Of a stretch of DNA of 64,000 bases, positions 34,253-43,846 are shown one piece after another (position 1 is the stretch's first letter; the number at the start of each line of letters is the position of its first letter). Both the position numbers and the translations under genes were made by a program. Under the pieces are notes generated by a model that saw only the letters and a list, made by a program, of their open reading frames with translations, was not told the origin of the DNA and ran no database searches. The DNA is from Achromobacter dolens (lineage in GTDB: Bacteria > Pseudomonadota > Gammaproteobacteria > Burkholderiales > Burkholderiaceae_B), in contig NZ_CADIJW010000031.1 in the NCBI RefSeq assembly GCF_902859745.1, forward strand, positions 1 through 64,000, given 5' to 3'.

Positions 34253-34425
34253 CGGCGGCGCCGGCGGCTCGCCGGTGGCCGTGGGCGTGACGTTTGGCGG
34301 CGAGGCCGGGCCATGAGCGCCGTCCATGAGCCGCGGTTATGGGTGCTGGGGCTTTGGTGATTTGCGGTCATCCGTCCCCCGCTTCAGAATAAGACCGTCG
34401 CCATTTTCTTATCGGGATGCAGGCT

Positions 34426-35673
34426 ATGCGGGTATGCGTGATCGGCGCCGGGGTCGTGGGCGTGACCTCGGCTTATTTCCTTGCCCGCCAGGGCCACGAG
34501 GTCGTGCTGGTCGACAGCCACGCCCATCCGGCCGAGGTTTCCAGCTACGCCAACGGCGGCCAGCTCAGCTACAGCTACGTCGCGCCGCTGGCCGGGCCGG
34601 GCGTGTTGCCGAGCGTGCCGGGCTGGCTGCTGCGCGAGGATTCGCCGCTGCGTTTCCGGCCGCGGCTGGACCCGCATCAGTGGCGCTGGTGCCTGCGCTT
34701 CGCGCTGGCCTGTCGCGCCTCGGTGGCGCGCGAGTCCACCGCGCAATTGCAGGCGCTGTCCTTTCTCAGCCGCGACGCCATGCATGCCTTGCTGGAACAG
34801 GAAAACCTGGAATTCGGCCATCTGCGCAACGGCAAGCTGATCGCCTACCGCAGCGCGGCCCTGCTGGACAAGGCGCGCGCGCTGGTCGCCTACCAGGCGG
34901 CCCACGGCGCCGAGCAGCAGGTGCTGGACGCCGCCCAGACGTTGCAGCGCGAGCCGGCGCTGGCCGGCATGGGCGCCAGCCTGGCCGGCGCCATCTACAC
35001 CCCGAGCGAAGAGGCGGGCGACTGCCGCCAATTCACGCAGGCGCTGTTCGAGCGGCTGCAAGCGCTGCCCAACGTGCATTGCGCCATGTCCAATCCCGTC
35101 GCCGGCCTGCAGCGCGAGGGCAGGCGCATCGTCGCGGTGCACGCCCAGGACGGCGACATCGGCGCCGACGCGGTGGTGCTGGCCACGGGCATCGGCACGC
35201 GCGCCTTGCTGCGACCGCTGGGCCACGATGTGCCGCTGTATCCGCTCAAGGGCTACAGCCTGACCGTGCCGCTGGCGGACGACGATACCGTGGCGCCGCG
35301 CATCAGCGTCACCGACTACGAGCGCCGCATCGTCTATGCGCGGGTCGGCGGGGTACTGCGGATCGCGGCCATGGTGGACATCGGCAGCGCCAATGCCGAC
35401 ATCGATCCGGCCCGCATCGCGCTGCTCAAGCGCCAGGTGCGCGAGGCGTTTCCGGCGCTGGACCTGGCGCAGGCGATTCCCTGGGCCGGGCTGCGCCCGG
35501 CCACGCCCACCGGCAAACCGCTGATCGGACGCAGTTCCGCCGCCGACAACCTGTGGCTGAACATTGGCCAGGGCGCGCTTGGCTTCACCCTGGCCTGCGG
35601 CAGCGCGGCGCTGCTGACGGCGCAGATGGCGGGGCTGGATACGCCGCTGGACCCGCTGCCGTTCAGACCGTGA
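34426..35673 (+). CDS. dadA: FAD-dependent D-amino acid dehydrogenase (DadA-like)
   Basis: 415 residues from ATG 34426 (ATG 34417 adds three). Begins with the FAD dinucleotide motif VCVIGAGVVGVTSAYFLARQGH, then SSYANGGQLSYSYVAPLAGPGVL, typical of DadA, and ends with GLRPATPTGKPLIG and IGQGALGFTLACGSA. DadA oxidises D-alanine and other D-amino acids to 2-oxoacids, feeding electrons to the respiratory chain at the membrane. No racemase gene is adjacent. The symbol follows family resemblance; a different D-amino acid preference is possible. Confidence 0.85.
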   Translation: MRVCVIGAGVVGVTSAYFLARQGHEVVLVDSHAHPAEVSSYANGGQLSYSYVAPLAGPGVLPSVPGWLLREDSPLRFRPRLDPHQWRWCLRFALACRASVARESTAQLQALSFLSRDAMHALLEQENLEFGHLRNGKLIAYRSAALLDKARALVAYQAAHGAEQQVLDAAQTLQREPALAGMGASLAGAIYTPSEEAGDCRQFTQALFERLQALPNVHCAMSNPVAGLQREGRRIVAVHAQDGDIGADAVVLATGIGTRALLRPLGHDVPLYPLKGYSLTVPLADDDTVAPRISVTDYERRIVYARVGGVLRIAAMVDIGSANADIDPARIALLKRQVREAFPALDLAQAIPWAGLRPATPTGKPLIGRSSAADNLWLNIGQGALGFTLACGSAALLTAQMAGLDTPLDPLPFRP

Positions 35674-35956
35674 GGGTGGGGCCGCGCCGCGGGGGGCTGC
35701 AACTCGCGGGCCGGCACTTCGCGGGCTGGTATTTCCCGGGCCTCCGCTGCCTGGGTCTCTGCGTCCCAGGCCTGCGTTCCCCGCCCACGACGGCCTGGGA
35801 TATGGCGGCCTCGGGAATGTCCATTTCAAGGTAGTCCCTGCCTGTTCATCGGCAGACGGGCGCTCGCGCGCTCAATAGGATACCGGTCATCCGCCACCTG
35901 CGCGGCGCCGAGCGCCGCGGCGGAGAGCCGATTTCCCTTCCGCGAGTGAACCCATC

Positions 35957-36871
35957 ATGTCCTACCTGTTTCCATTGTTCGCCATCCTGTTCTGGGCGGG
36001 CAATGTCATCGTCTCCAAGATGGCGGCCAGCGCCATTTCGCCCACCGCCATCACGTTCTACCGGCTGATCCTGGCGCTGGCGATCATGGGCCTGTTCACG
36101 GCCGTGCCGGCCTGGCGCAACCGCCATGTGATCCTGCGCCACTGGCCCAAGCTGGCGCTGTACGGCGGACTGTCGTCGGCGCTGTTCCAGGCGCTGTCGT
36201 ACCGCGCCGCCGAGACCACCACCGCCACCAACATGGCGATCCTGACCGCGTTGATCCCGCTGCTGAGCATGCTGCTGAGCGTGGTCATCCTGCGCGATCC
36301 GCTGACCCTGGGCATGGCGGTCGGCGGCGCGCTGTCATTCCTGGGCCTGCTGTACCTGGTGGGGCAGGGCGAGATGCTGAGCGTGTTCCAGCACGGCATC
36401 CACGTGGGCGACGGCCTGATGCTGATGGCGGCGTTTTCCTACGCGCTGTACGGCGTGCTGCTGCGCCACTGGAAAGTGCCGCTGCCGGCGTGGCAGTCGA
36501 CCTTCGTGCAGTCGATTTTCGCGCTGCTGTACATGCTGCCGCTGTATCTGCGGGTGCCGGCCGCGCAGGCGGCGCTGGACATGAAGACGATTCCGCTGAT
36601 CCTGTATGCCGGCATTTTCTCTTCGGTGCTGCTGTCGTTCCTGTGGATCGAGGGCGTGCACCGCCTGGGGCCGAACCGCTGCAGCATCTTCATCAACCTG
36701 CTGCCGTTGTTCACCGCGCTGGCCGCGTTCGTGTTGCTGCGCGAGCAACTGCATTCCTACCACCTGCTGGGCGGCGCGGTGACCTTGCTGGGCGTGCTGC
36801 TGGCGCAGACGGTGCAGCGGCCGCTGTTCGGCCGCGCCCGGGCCGCCGCGCTGGCCGCCGGCAAGGCGTGA
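35957..36871 (+). CDS. DMT/EamA-family exporter
   Basis: 304 residues with ten membrane segments in two EamA repeats. ILFWAGNVIVSKMAASAISPTAITFYR opens the first repeat and LWIEGVHRLGPNRCSIFINLLPLFTALAAF the second. Family members export amino acids or other small metabolites. It lies between two amino-acid dehydrogenases on the same strand, which hints at an amino-acid or related substrate. The 283 bp before it (35674-35956) contain no gene that I can support. Confidence 0.85.
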   Translation: MSYLFPLFAILFWAGNVIVSKMAASAISPTAITFYRLILALAIMGLFTAVPAWRNRHVILRHWPKLALYGGLSSALFQALSYRAAETTTATNMAILTALIPLLSMLLSVVILRDPLTLGMAVGGALSFLGLLYLVGQGEMLSVFQHGIHVGDGLMLMAAFSYALYGVLLRHWKVPLPAWQSTFVQSIFALLYMLPLYLRVPAAQAALDMKTIPLILYAGIFSSVLLSFLWIEGVHRLGPNRCSIFINLLPLFTALAAFVLLREQLHSYHLLGGAVTLLGVLLAQTVQRPLFGRARAAALAAGKA

Positions 36872-36952
36872 CGGGCGCCGGCGCGGTTCACTCCCGTTCA
36901 AGACGGGACGGGGGCCGGCGCCGCATAGTGGCTCTCTTTGAACGGAGAGCCC

Positions 36953-37912
36953 ATGAGCCTTTTCCAGAAAACCGCCATCGCCCTGGCGCGCAGCCCGGGC
37001 GCCGGGCGCGCCATGCGCGCGCTGGCCGCGCGCACCTCGCTGGCGCGCCGCTTCGTCGGCGGCGCCGATGTCGAGGCGGCGGTGCGCACCGCCGCGCGGC
37101 TGCGCGAGGCGCACGGCATCCGCGCTTCGCTGTTCTACCTGGGCGAATACGTGGCCGACCCGGCGGCGATCGAACACAACACGCAACAGGCCATGCAGGC
37201 CTGCGCCGCGCTGGGCCGGGCGGGGCTGGACGTGCACGTGTCGATCGATCCCACCGCCATTGGCTACATGCGCGACGATGCGCTGGGGCGCGGCAATGCC
37301 CGGCGCATCGCGGCGGCGGCGCGCCAGGCCGCGGGCGGCGGGCGCGACTGGGTGGTGCTGGACATGGAGGACTCGGGCCTGCGCGAACGCACCTGCGCCT
37401 TGCACGCGGAACTGCTGGGCGCCGGCCTGCCCGCCGGCCTGACGCTGCAGGCGCGCCGGCGCCGCACGCCGGTCGACCTGGCGTGGGCCATCGGCCAGCG
37501 CACCTCGCTGCGGCTGGTCAAGGGGGCGTTCCCGGAACGCGCGCTGGATCATGCCGGCCGCGCCCATATCGACCAGGCCTACCTGGACGCGGCCGCCATC
37601 ATGCTGTCGCCCCAGGCGCGCGCGGCCGGCTTCCTTCCGGTCTTCGGCACCCATGACGACCGCCTGGCCGGCGCCATCATGGCCTTGGCGCGCGAGCGGG
37701 GGTGGGGGGCGGACGAGTTCGAGTTCGAGATGCTCTATGGCGTGCGGCCCGACTGGCAACTGGCGCTGCGGCGCCTGGGCTACGCCGTCCGGGTGTACCT
37801 GCCATTCGGGGCGGACTGGTGGCCCTATGCGGTCCGGCGGGTGGGCGAGCATCCGCGCAATGCATGGCTGCTGGCGCGGTCGTTGGCCGCGGAAGGGGAC
37901 TATTTCGGGTAG
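36953..37912 (+). CDS. monofunctional proline dehydrogenase
   Basis: 319 residues from ATG 36953, preceded by GGAGAG. FAD-dependent TIM-barrel enzyme oxidising proline to pyrroline-5-carboxylate. Motifs: LDMEDSG, RLVKGAF, FGTHDD, EMLYGVRP, RVYLPFGADWWPY and the substrate-binding RRVGEHPRN. It lacks the DNA-binding and aldehyde dehydrogenase parts of the large PutA found in most betaproteobacteria, so it is either a second, small proline dehydrogenase or acts on a related compound. Confidence 0.87.
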   Translation: MSLFQKTAIALARSPGAGRAMRALAARTSLARRFVGGADVEAAVRTAARLREAHGIRASLFYLGEYVADPAAIEHNTQQAMQACAALGRAGLDVHVSIDPTAIGYMRDDALGRGNARRIAAAARQAAGGGRDWVVLDMEDSGLRERTCALHAELLGAGLPAGLTLQARRRRTPVDLAWAIGQRTSLRLVKGAFPERALDHAGRAHIDQAYLDAAAIMLSPQARAAGFLPVFGTHDDRLAGAIMALARERGWGADEFEFEMLYGVRPDWQLALRRLGYAVRVYLPFGADWWPYAVRRVGEHPRNAWLLARSLAAEGDYFG

Positions 37913-37975
37913 CCTGTCGCCAGTGGCCGGGCTTGCCGAGGCCGCGCCCGAGCGTTTTTCACTGGCGGTTTTCCG

Positions 37976-38785
37976 ATGGCGGTTTCCCAACATATCTGGC
38001 ATTGCGGCGCCGGCCTGCCCGGCGATGTGCTGATCGCCGACCTGCGCGCCTACCGGTACGACGCGCATTTCCACGACGCCTGGTCGATCGGCGCCATCGC
38101 GCGCGGGCGCTGCGCCTTCACGGTGCACGGCCGCCCCTTCGAGGCGGGCGAGGGCGATCTGGTGGTGATCGCGCCGGGCCAGGTGCATACCGGCGGCACG
38201 TCGGCCGGCCTGCTCGCCTACCGCATGGCGTACATCGAGCCGGCCTGGTTCCTGCAGCACGCCCTGGCGCTGCGCGAGGGCGGACTGGACCTGCCCGGGC
38301 CGGTGATCCGCGACGCGCCCCTGTGCGCGCAATGGCTGGCCGCGCTGGCGCCTGACCATACCGATGACGCGGCGCGCCGCGGCGACCTGTCGGCGGCGCT
38401 GTTCCGGCTGTTGGCGGCGCATGGGCGGGCGCCCGCCGAGGCGGCGCGAGATGGCGCCGACGTGTGCGAACTGCTGTGGCAAAGGATGCGCGCCGATCCT
38501 GCCTGCGCGCCCGACCTGGAGGCGCTGGCGCGGGCCGATGGCCGCCACCGCAGCACCCTGGTCAAGCAGTTCGCGCGCCGCTACGGTCTGCCGCCGCAGG
38601 CCTGGCTGCGCAATTGGCGGGTGGCGCGCGCCCGCGCGCTGCTGCGCGGCGGGCTGCCGCTGGCCGAGGCGGCGCTGGCGGTGGGCTTTGCCGACCAGGC
38701 GCACCTGACGCGGGTGTTCAAGCAGGTCTATGGCAGTCCGCCCGGCGTGCTGCGTCGATCGGCGGCCCGCAAAGCCGCCGAATGA
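37976..38785 (+). CDS. AraC-family transcription regulator
   Basis: 269 residues. N-terminal AraC-binding cupin (FHDAWSIGAIARGRCAFTVHG, GDLVVIAPGQVHTG); C-terminal double helix-turn-helix (LVKQFARRYGLPPQAWLRNWRVARARALL; ALAVGFADQAHLTRVFKQVYG). The layout is common among regulators of amino-acid exporters. Target unknown; candidates are the flanking dehydrogenase and the downstream hydrolase. Confidence 0.85.
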   Translation: MAVSQHIWHCGAGLPGDVLIADLRAYRYDAHFHDAWSIGAIARGRCAFTVHGRPFEAGEGDLVVIAPGQVHTGGTSAGLLAYRMAYIEPAWFLQHALALREGGLDLPGPVIRDAPLCAQWLAALAPDHTDDAARRGDLSAALFRLLAAHGRAPAEAARDGADVCELLWQRMRADPACAPDLEALARADGRHRSTLVKQFARRYGLPPQAWLRNWRVARARALLRGGLPLAEAALAVGFADQAHLTRVFKQVYGSPPGVLRRSAARKAAE

Positions 38786-38823
38786 CATTCCCATGGCTCA
38801 TGTAATGAGCGATGAATGATCGG

Positions 38824-38852
38824 TTGAATCAGGGGTTTTTACCGGATTTAAT
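38824..38852 (+). promoter_or_regulatory. sigma-70-like promoter of the alpha/beta hydrolase gene
   Basis: TTGAAT (38824-38829), a 17-bp spacer and TTTAAT (38847-38852), within an A/T-rich stretch 55 bp before the start codon. Confidence 0.55.
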
Positions 38853-38906
38853 CGCTTCATATGGCGTCCTTCGACGCCGTATTGATTGATTCAAGGGAAT
38901 GTGAAG

Positions 38907-39845
38907 ATGGACTCGCAACGCATCACGCTGCGCGCCGCGGACGGCGTGCCGCTGGGAGGCTACGTGTGGCGCCACGCCGACCCCGATCCGGCCGGCCCGC
39001 GTCCGGTGGTGGTCATCAATGCCGCCACCTCGGTGCGCTGCCGCTATTACGCGCGCTTCGCGGCCTACCTGCACCAACACGGTTTCGATGTGCTGACCTA
39101 CGACTATCGCGGCATCGGCGAGTCGCGTCCAGCGTCGCTGCGCGGTTTCCGGGCGTCCTGGATGGATTGGGGCGAGAAGGATTTCGAGGCGGTGCTGGAG
39201 TATGTGCGCCACCATTTTCCGGGCCAGCCGGTGGACGTGGTGGCGCACAGCATCGGCGGCTTCGTCACCGGGCTGGCGCCGTCGGCCAGCGGGTTGCGGC
39301 GCATTTTCACCATGGGGGCGCAATACGCCTACTGGCGCGATTACGCCGCCGGCCAGCGCCTGCGCATGCTGGCCAAGTGGCATGTGGCGATGCCGCTGCT
39401 GGCCGCCTGCCTGGGTTACTTCCCCGGGCGTCGGCTGGGCTGGCTGGAGGACACGCCGCGCGGGGTGGTGCGTGACTGGAGTTTCATGGGCGCGCGCTTC
39501 GAGGGGCGTGGCGGGCCGGATCGCCGCGTCGCCGCGATGGCGGCGGTGACCGCCCCGATCCTGGCGCTCAGCGTCACCGATGACGAATTCGGCACCGAGG
39601 CCGCCATCGCCCGGCTGCTGGCGTATTTCACCGGCAGCGCCCGCACCCACCTGCGCCTGGCGCCGGCCTCGCTGGGGTTGGACGCGATCGGCCATTTCGC
39701 CTTTTTCCATGACCGCTTTCGCGATACGCTGTGGCCGATCGCCCTGGGCTGGCTCAGCCGCGGGGAGCGGCGGCTGGCGGGGGCGACGCCCATACGTTGT
39801 GACTGCGTGGCGTCTCTAGCCGATAGTCCGAGTATTTCCGCGTGA
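38907..39845 (+). CDS. alpha/beta hydrolase family protein
   Basis: 312 residues from ATG 38907 with AAGGGA upstream. An alpha/beta-hydrolase with NAATSVRCRYY near the oxyanion region, YDYRGIGES, nucleophile elbow VAHSIGGF and a late IGHFAFFHD containing the likely catalytic His. It resembles uncharacterised YqiA/COG4757-type predicted hydrolases; substrate unknown. The last 30 residues overlap the convergent FMN reductase gene over 92 bp. Confidence 0.82.
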   Translation: MDSQRITLRAADGVPLGGYVWRHADPDPAGPRPVVVINAATSVRCRYYARFAAYLHQHGFDVLTYDYRGIGESRPASLRGFRASWMDWGEKDFEAVLEYVRHHFPGQPVDVVAHSIGGFVTGLAPSASGLRRIFTMGAQYAYWRDYAAGQRLRMLAKWHVAMPLLAACLGYFPGRRLGWLEDTPRGVVRDWSFMGARFEGRGGPDRRVAAMAAVTAPILALSVTDDEFGTEAAIARLLAYFTGSARTHLRLAPASLGLDAIGHFAFFHDRFRDTLWPIALGWLSRGERRLAGATPIRCDCVASLADSPSISA

Positions 39846-40416
39846 AGAATTCGGCGCCCAGTGTTTCGGCCGCCAGCAACGGATTGCGGGGATCCGCCGC
39901 GATCTCGCCGCGGCTGTTGCCGGCGCCGTGGACCACCCCGACGAAATCGGCGTGGGTGTAGCGCGCGAATTCCTGCACCTGGTGCACCACGCCCAGGATC
40001 GCGCCGGGATAGGTTTCCTCGGACGCCACCGCCAGGGCCAGGCGCTTGCCGGCCATGCGCGCCTTGACCGCCTCGGGTTCGGGGCCGGTGCCGGCGTAAT
40101 GCGTGAACGAGCGGTCGAAGAATGCCTTGGTCTGCGCCGACATGCCGTACCAGTAGAGCGGGGTGCAGAACAGCACGCCGTCGGCGGGCAGAAAGTGTTC
40201 CAGGAACAGCTCGGCGTAGCGGTCGTCCGGCGCCGAGGCATGGCGCAGGTCTGGCAGGAAGCCTTTGATGTAGTCGTCCAGGAACAGCAGGCTGGCGTGG
40301 CTGCCGGCGGCCTGCGCGCCGCGTTGCGCCGCGGCGCCGAGCGCGGCGCTGTTGCCGTCGCGGCGAGGGCTGCCGGCCAGGATCAGCAGGCGCTTGGATT
40401 GATGAGCTGGATTCAT
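39754..40416 (-). CDS. NADPH-dependent FMN reductase / flavodoxin-like NAD(P)H oxidoreductase
   Basis: 220 residues from ATG 40416; the open frame runs further upstream but the flavodoxin fold begins with LLILAGSPRRDGNSAAL, the FMN phosphate-binding loop. Later VLFCTPLYWYGMSAQTKAFFDRSFTHY is typical of this family, which reduces FMN, quinones or azo and nitro compounds. It diverges from a LysR regulator across 125 bp, so it is likely that regulator's target. The C-terminal 30 residues overlap the convergent hydrolase. Confidence 0.85.
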   Translation of the reverse strand: MNPAHQSKRLLILAGSPRRDGNSAALGAAAQRGAQAAGSHASLLFLDDYIKGFLPDLRHASAPDDRYAELFLEHFLPADGVLFCTPLYWYGMSAQTKAFFDRSFTHYAGTGPEPEAVKARMAGKRLALAVASEETYPGAILGVVHQVQEFARYTHADFVGVVHGAGNSRGEIAADPRNPLLAAETLGAEFFTRKYSDYRLETPRSHNVWASPPPAAAPRG

Positions 40417-40541
40417 GTTTGGATGCCTCGATGAGTGAAACGAAAAGGGAAGATACGAGGCAAAATTTACGCAGCGGCGTGTATCAGGACAAACGAGGAT
40501 TTCTTGGCTAAGATGAGTTGAATTCATCTGAATGGCACGCC

Positions 40542-41426
40542 ATGTTTGCTTCCCTGCCCGTCACCGCCCTGCGCGCCTTCGAGGCCGCCGCGCGCTTGCG
40601 CAGCTTCAAGGCGGCCGCGGCCGAGCTGGCCGTGACGCCCACGGCGGTTTCGCATCAGATCAAGGCGCTGGAGCGCCACGCCGGCGTGGCCTTGTTCGAC
40701 CGGGTGCCGCAGGGCGTGCGCCTGACCGACGCCGGCGCGCGGCTGTTCGCCAGCGCGCACGGCGCCTTGTTGGACATCGCCCAGACGCTGGATGCGCTGC
40801 GGCCGGCCAGCGCGGCCGGCGCGCTGACGCTGTCCACCACGCATTCGTTCGCGGCGCTGTGGCTGGTGCCGCGGCTGGGCCGCTTCTACCAGGCCTATCC
40901 GCAGTACCAGTTGCGCCTGCAGGCGCAGGCCGAGACGATCGACCTGCTGCAGGACGCCAGCGTCGACGTGGCGATCCGCTACAGCCGCCAGCGCTATCCC
41001 CTGCTGCATGCGGCGTGCACGCTGCAGGAGCGGTTCGGGGTCTACGGCGCCCCCGCGGTGGTGGCGCAGGCGCGGCGGGCGCGCCCCGCGCTGGTGACCG
41101 TGCGCTGGCGCGATTCGGCACTGTATGACGAGGGCTGGCTGCAGTGGTGCGAGGCGGCCGGGCTGCCGGCCTGGCGCAAACCGGCGGCGCTGCACGCCTA
41201 TGCGGAAGAGCACTACGCGTTGCAGGCGGCCATCGCGGGCCAGGGACTGGTGCTGGCCAGTTCGGTCATGGTTTCGGATAGTGTCGCGGCCGGCACGCTG
41301 GTGCCGCTGCGTCCCGAGGTCAGCGTGGCCGGTGCGGCCTACACCGCGCTGTGCGCGCCGGGGCGCGAGCGCCATCCGCCGGTCAAGGCGTTCCTGGCGT
41401 GGCTGCGGCAGGAATTCAAGGACTAG
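40542..41426 (+). CDS. LysR-family regulator, GcvA-like
   Basis: 294 residues. The N-terminal winged helix (LRAFEAAARLRSFKAAAAELAVTPTAVSHQIKALE) and the phrase GVALFDRVPQGVRLTDAG are characteristic of the GcvA branch. The effector domain follows. It diverges from the FMN reductase gene. Confidence 0.9.
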   Translation: MFASLPVTALRAFEAAARLRSFKAAAAELAVTPTAVSHQIKALERHAGVALFDRVPQGVRLTDAGARLFASAHGALLDIAQTLDALRPASAAGALTLSTTHSFAALWLVPRLGRFYQAYPQYQLRLQAQAETIDLLQDASVDVAIRYSRQRYPLLHAACTLQERFGVYGAPAVVAQARRARPALVTVRWRDSALYDEGWLQWCEAAGLPAWRKPAALHAYAEEHYALQAAIAGQGLVLASSVMVSDSVAAGTLVPLRPEVSVAGAAYTALCAPGRERHPPVKAFLAWLRQEFKD

Positions 41427-41463
41427 CGGCGGCGTTGGTCGATGCGTGCCGGTCGACGCGCAT

Positions 41464-42798
41464 TCACGGCCGTGCCGGTCGCGGCAACAGCGGCAAGATT
41501 GCCAGCATGGCGCCGCCGGCGGCCAGCCAGGCCAGCGGCCAGGACGCGGCCGCCACCAGCCGCGGCAGCGCCAGCGGCGTCAGGAACAATCCCAGGTAGC
41601 CGCAGGTGTTGGCCAGCCCCAGCGCGGTGCCGGCGCGGGCGGCGCCGGCCAGCGTGACCAATTCGGTGTAGGCCACGCCGTGCCAGGCCGAGGCGCAGAT
41701 GCCGGCGGCGGCCAGCAGCACCGGCACGGCCAGCAGCGCCGCGCGGTTGCCGGGAACCGCGCCCTGGAGCCAGGCCGCGGCCGCCAGCGCCACGAACAAC
41801 ACACAGCCCAGCCAGACGCAGCCGCGCAGGTAGGCGCGGCGATTGCCGTGGCGGTCGGTCCAGCGGCCGCCGGCGATGCGCGCCACCATGGCGCCCAGTT
41901 GCACCGCCACCATCACGGCGGTCAGCGTGGCGATGCCGGCGCCGCTGAAGTCATGCAGGAATACGGTGGCGAACGTCAGCACCGCGAATTGCGGGCAGCA
42001 GAGCAGGCCGATCGCCACCGCCGCGCGCCATACCCTGGCGTCGCGCAGGGGGCTCGACGCGGCGGCGATCGGCGTGTGGGTGGCGGCTCGGGAGCGCGGG
42101 GAGGTTGTCGGGGTGTTGTCGCCGGCGTGGGAGGCTGCGGTGGAGCCGGCCGCCGTGGCGGGGTGCGCCCGATCCGGCTCGCGCAGCCATCCCAGCGTCA
42201 GCAGCGCGGCGCCCGCGCACAGGCCGGCCAGCAGGCCGAAGACCGCGCCGAAACCGGCCCGCGACGCCAGCCAGGGCAGCACCAGCGCGCCCAGTCCGCC
42301 GCCCAGCGGCACGGCGGTCTGGCGGATGCTCATCGCCAGGCCGCGCTCGCCTTCGTCGAACCACGCCATCACCGCGCGACCGCTGGCGCCGTTGACGCTG
42401 CCGCCCATCACGCCCACCAGCAGCAGGCCCAGCGCCAGCAGCCACAAGGCGGGCGCGACGCCGTGGGCCGGCGCGGCGAACAGACTCATCCAGGCCAGCG
42501 CCGCGGCCGTCGCGCCCAGGCCGCCCAGCAGCACCGGCCGGTCGCCCCAGCGGTCGGCCAGCAGGCCCCAGGGCAGCTCGAACAACGCCACGCCCAGGCC
42601 GAGCACGCCGAGCGCCAGGCCCAGGGCGTCGTTGTCCAGTTGATAGTCCGCGCGCAGGAAGACGGCGGTGGCGGGCAGGCCGGCCGCCGCCGCGGAGAAG
42701 GCAGCATTGGCGGCCACCCCCACCGCCAGCACCTTCCAGCGGTGGGTGGGGCGCACGGCAGGGGTTGGGGCGGAGAGCGCGGAGGCGGGCAGGGACAT
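41464..42798 (-). CDS. MFS transporter
   Basis: 444 residues, 12 membrane segments. LPWGLLADRWGDRPVLL is the loop 2-3 MFS signature and GGRWTDRHGNRRAYLRG its second-half counterpart. The central loop (about residues 215-255) is rich in Ala, Thr, Ser and Pro. It diverges from a LysR gene across 94 bp, which probably regulates it. Substrate unknown. Confidence 0.88.
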   Translation of the reverse strand: MSLPASALSAPTPAVRPTHRWKVLAVGVAANAAFSAAAAGLPATAVFLRADYQLDNDALGLALGVLGLGVALFELPWGLLADRWGDRPVLLGGLGATAAALAWMSLFAAPAHGVAPALWLLALGLLLVGVMGGSVNGASGRAVMAWFDEGERGLAMSIRQTAVPLGGGLGALVLPWLASRAGFGAVFGLLAGLCAGAALLTLGWLREPDRAHPATAAGSTAASHAGDNTPTTSPRSRAATHTPIAAASSPLRDARVWRAAVAIGLLCCPQFAVLTFATVFLHDFSGAGIATLTAVMVAVQLGAMVARIAGGRWTDRHGNRRAYLRGCVWLGCVLFVALAAAAWLQGAVPGNRAALLAVPVLLAAAGICASAWHGVAYTELVTLAGAARAGTALGLANTCGYLGLFLTPLALPRLVAAASWPLAWLAAGGAMLAILPLLPRPARP

Positions 42799-42892
42799 GA
42801 CGGTTCCAGATGGGATTGACGCGGCAAAGTCTGCGCCCGTAACATCATTCTGAAAATCGGGAAATTTTTAACTAAAGGTTTTGAAAAACAGG

Positions 42893-43846
42893 ATGATAAG
42901 GCCTGTCACCTTTGACCTTGACGTGCTGCGCAGCTTCGTCGCTGGGGTGGAGCTGGGCAGCTTCGGCCGCGCGGCCGACCGCCTCGGGCGCTCGACTTCG
43001 GCCGTCAGCGCGCAGTTGAAAAAACTCGAGGAACAGGCTGGCGTGCCGCTGCTGCGCAAGGCCGGTCGCGGCCTGGCGCTGACCGACGCGGGCGAGATCA
43101 TGCTGGCGTACGCGCGCCGGCTGCTGGATCTGAACGATCAGGCTTCGGTGGCGGTGCGCGGCACGCGCTTGCAGGGGCGGGTGCGCCTGGGGCTGCAGGA
43201 GGATTTCGGCGAGATCCTGCTGCCGCGCGTGCTGGGCCAGTTCGCCCGCGCCCATCCGCAGGTGCGGATCGAAGCGCGGGTGGCGCGCAATGCCGAGCTG
43301 CTCAAACGCGTCGCGGCGGGCGAACTGGACCTGGCGCTGGCCTGGGACCATGACGCGGCGCGGCCGCATGGCCAGCGGCTGGCTGAACTGCCGCTGTGCT
43401 GGATCGGTCCGGCCGCGACGGGCCCGGCGCGCGATGCCGACGGCGCCTGGCCGCTGGTGGCGTTCGAGGCGCCCTGCCTGTTCCGCAGCCGCGCCACCGA
43501 TGCCCTGGACCGCGCCGGCATCGCCTGGACCTCGGCTTTCATCAGCCCCAGCCTGGCGGGCCTGTGGGCGGCGGTCAGCGCGGGGCTGGGGCTGATGGTG
43601 CGCACGCCGCTGGGGCTGCCCGCCGGGTTGCGGGTAATGGCGCCGGGCGAGCAGGGCCTGCCGTCGTTGCCGCCGTTGTCGCTGTCGCTGTATCACGCGC
43701 AAGGCCGGCCCGGCCCGGTGGCCGCGGCCCTGGCCGATATCGTGCGGCGCTGCGTGCGCGACAGCGTCGCGGCGCTGCCGGCCATGCCGGGCCTGCCGGC
43801 GCGCATCCCTTCCGAGGAGGCCGAGCGCCTTGAACCGATTCCATGA
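42893..43846 (+). CDS. LysR-family regulator
   Basis: 317 residues. Helix-turn-helix LRSFVAGVELGSFGRAADRLGRSTSAVSAQLKKLEEQ, then the effector domain, in which RVRLGLQEDFGEILLPRVL is typical of regulators next to transporters. ATG 42893 lies close to an A/T-rich stretch (42850-42890) that forms the divergent promoter with the MFS gene. Its 3' end overlaps the next LysR gene by 17 bp. Confidence 0.88.
   Translation: MIRPVTFDLDVLRSFVAGVELGSFGRAADRLGRSTSAVSAQLKKLEEQAGVPLLRKAGRGLALTDAGEIMLAYARRLLDLNDQASVAVRGTRLQGRVRLGLQEDFGEILLPRVLGQFARAHPQVRIEARVARNAELLKRVAAGELDLALAWDHDAARPHGQRLAELPLCWIGPAATGPARDADGAWPLVAFEAPCLFRSRATDALDRAGIAWTSAFISPSLAGLWAAVSAGLGLMVRTPLGLPAGLRVMAPGEQGLPSLPPLSLSLYHAQGRPGPVAAALADIVRRCVRDSVAALPAMPGLPARIPSEEAERLEPIP

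Noticed and set aside
35674-35956. Continuation of an open plus-strand frame past dadA
   Set aside because: The dadA frame ends at 35673; the further open stretch is in another frame, repetitive in Arg/Gly/Leu/Pro and has no motif.
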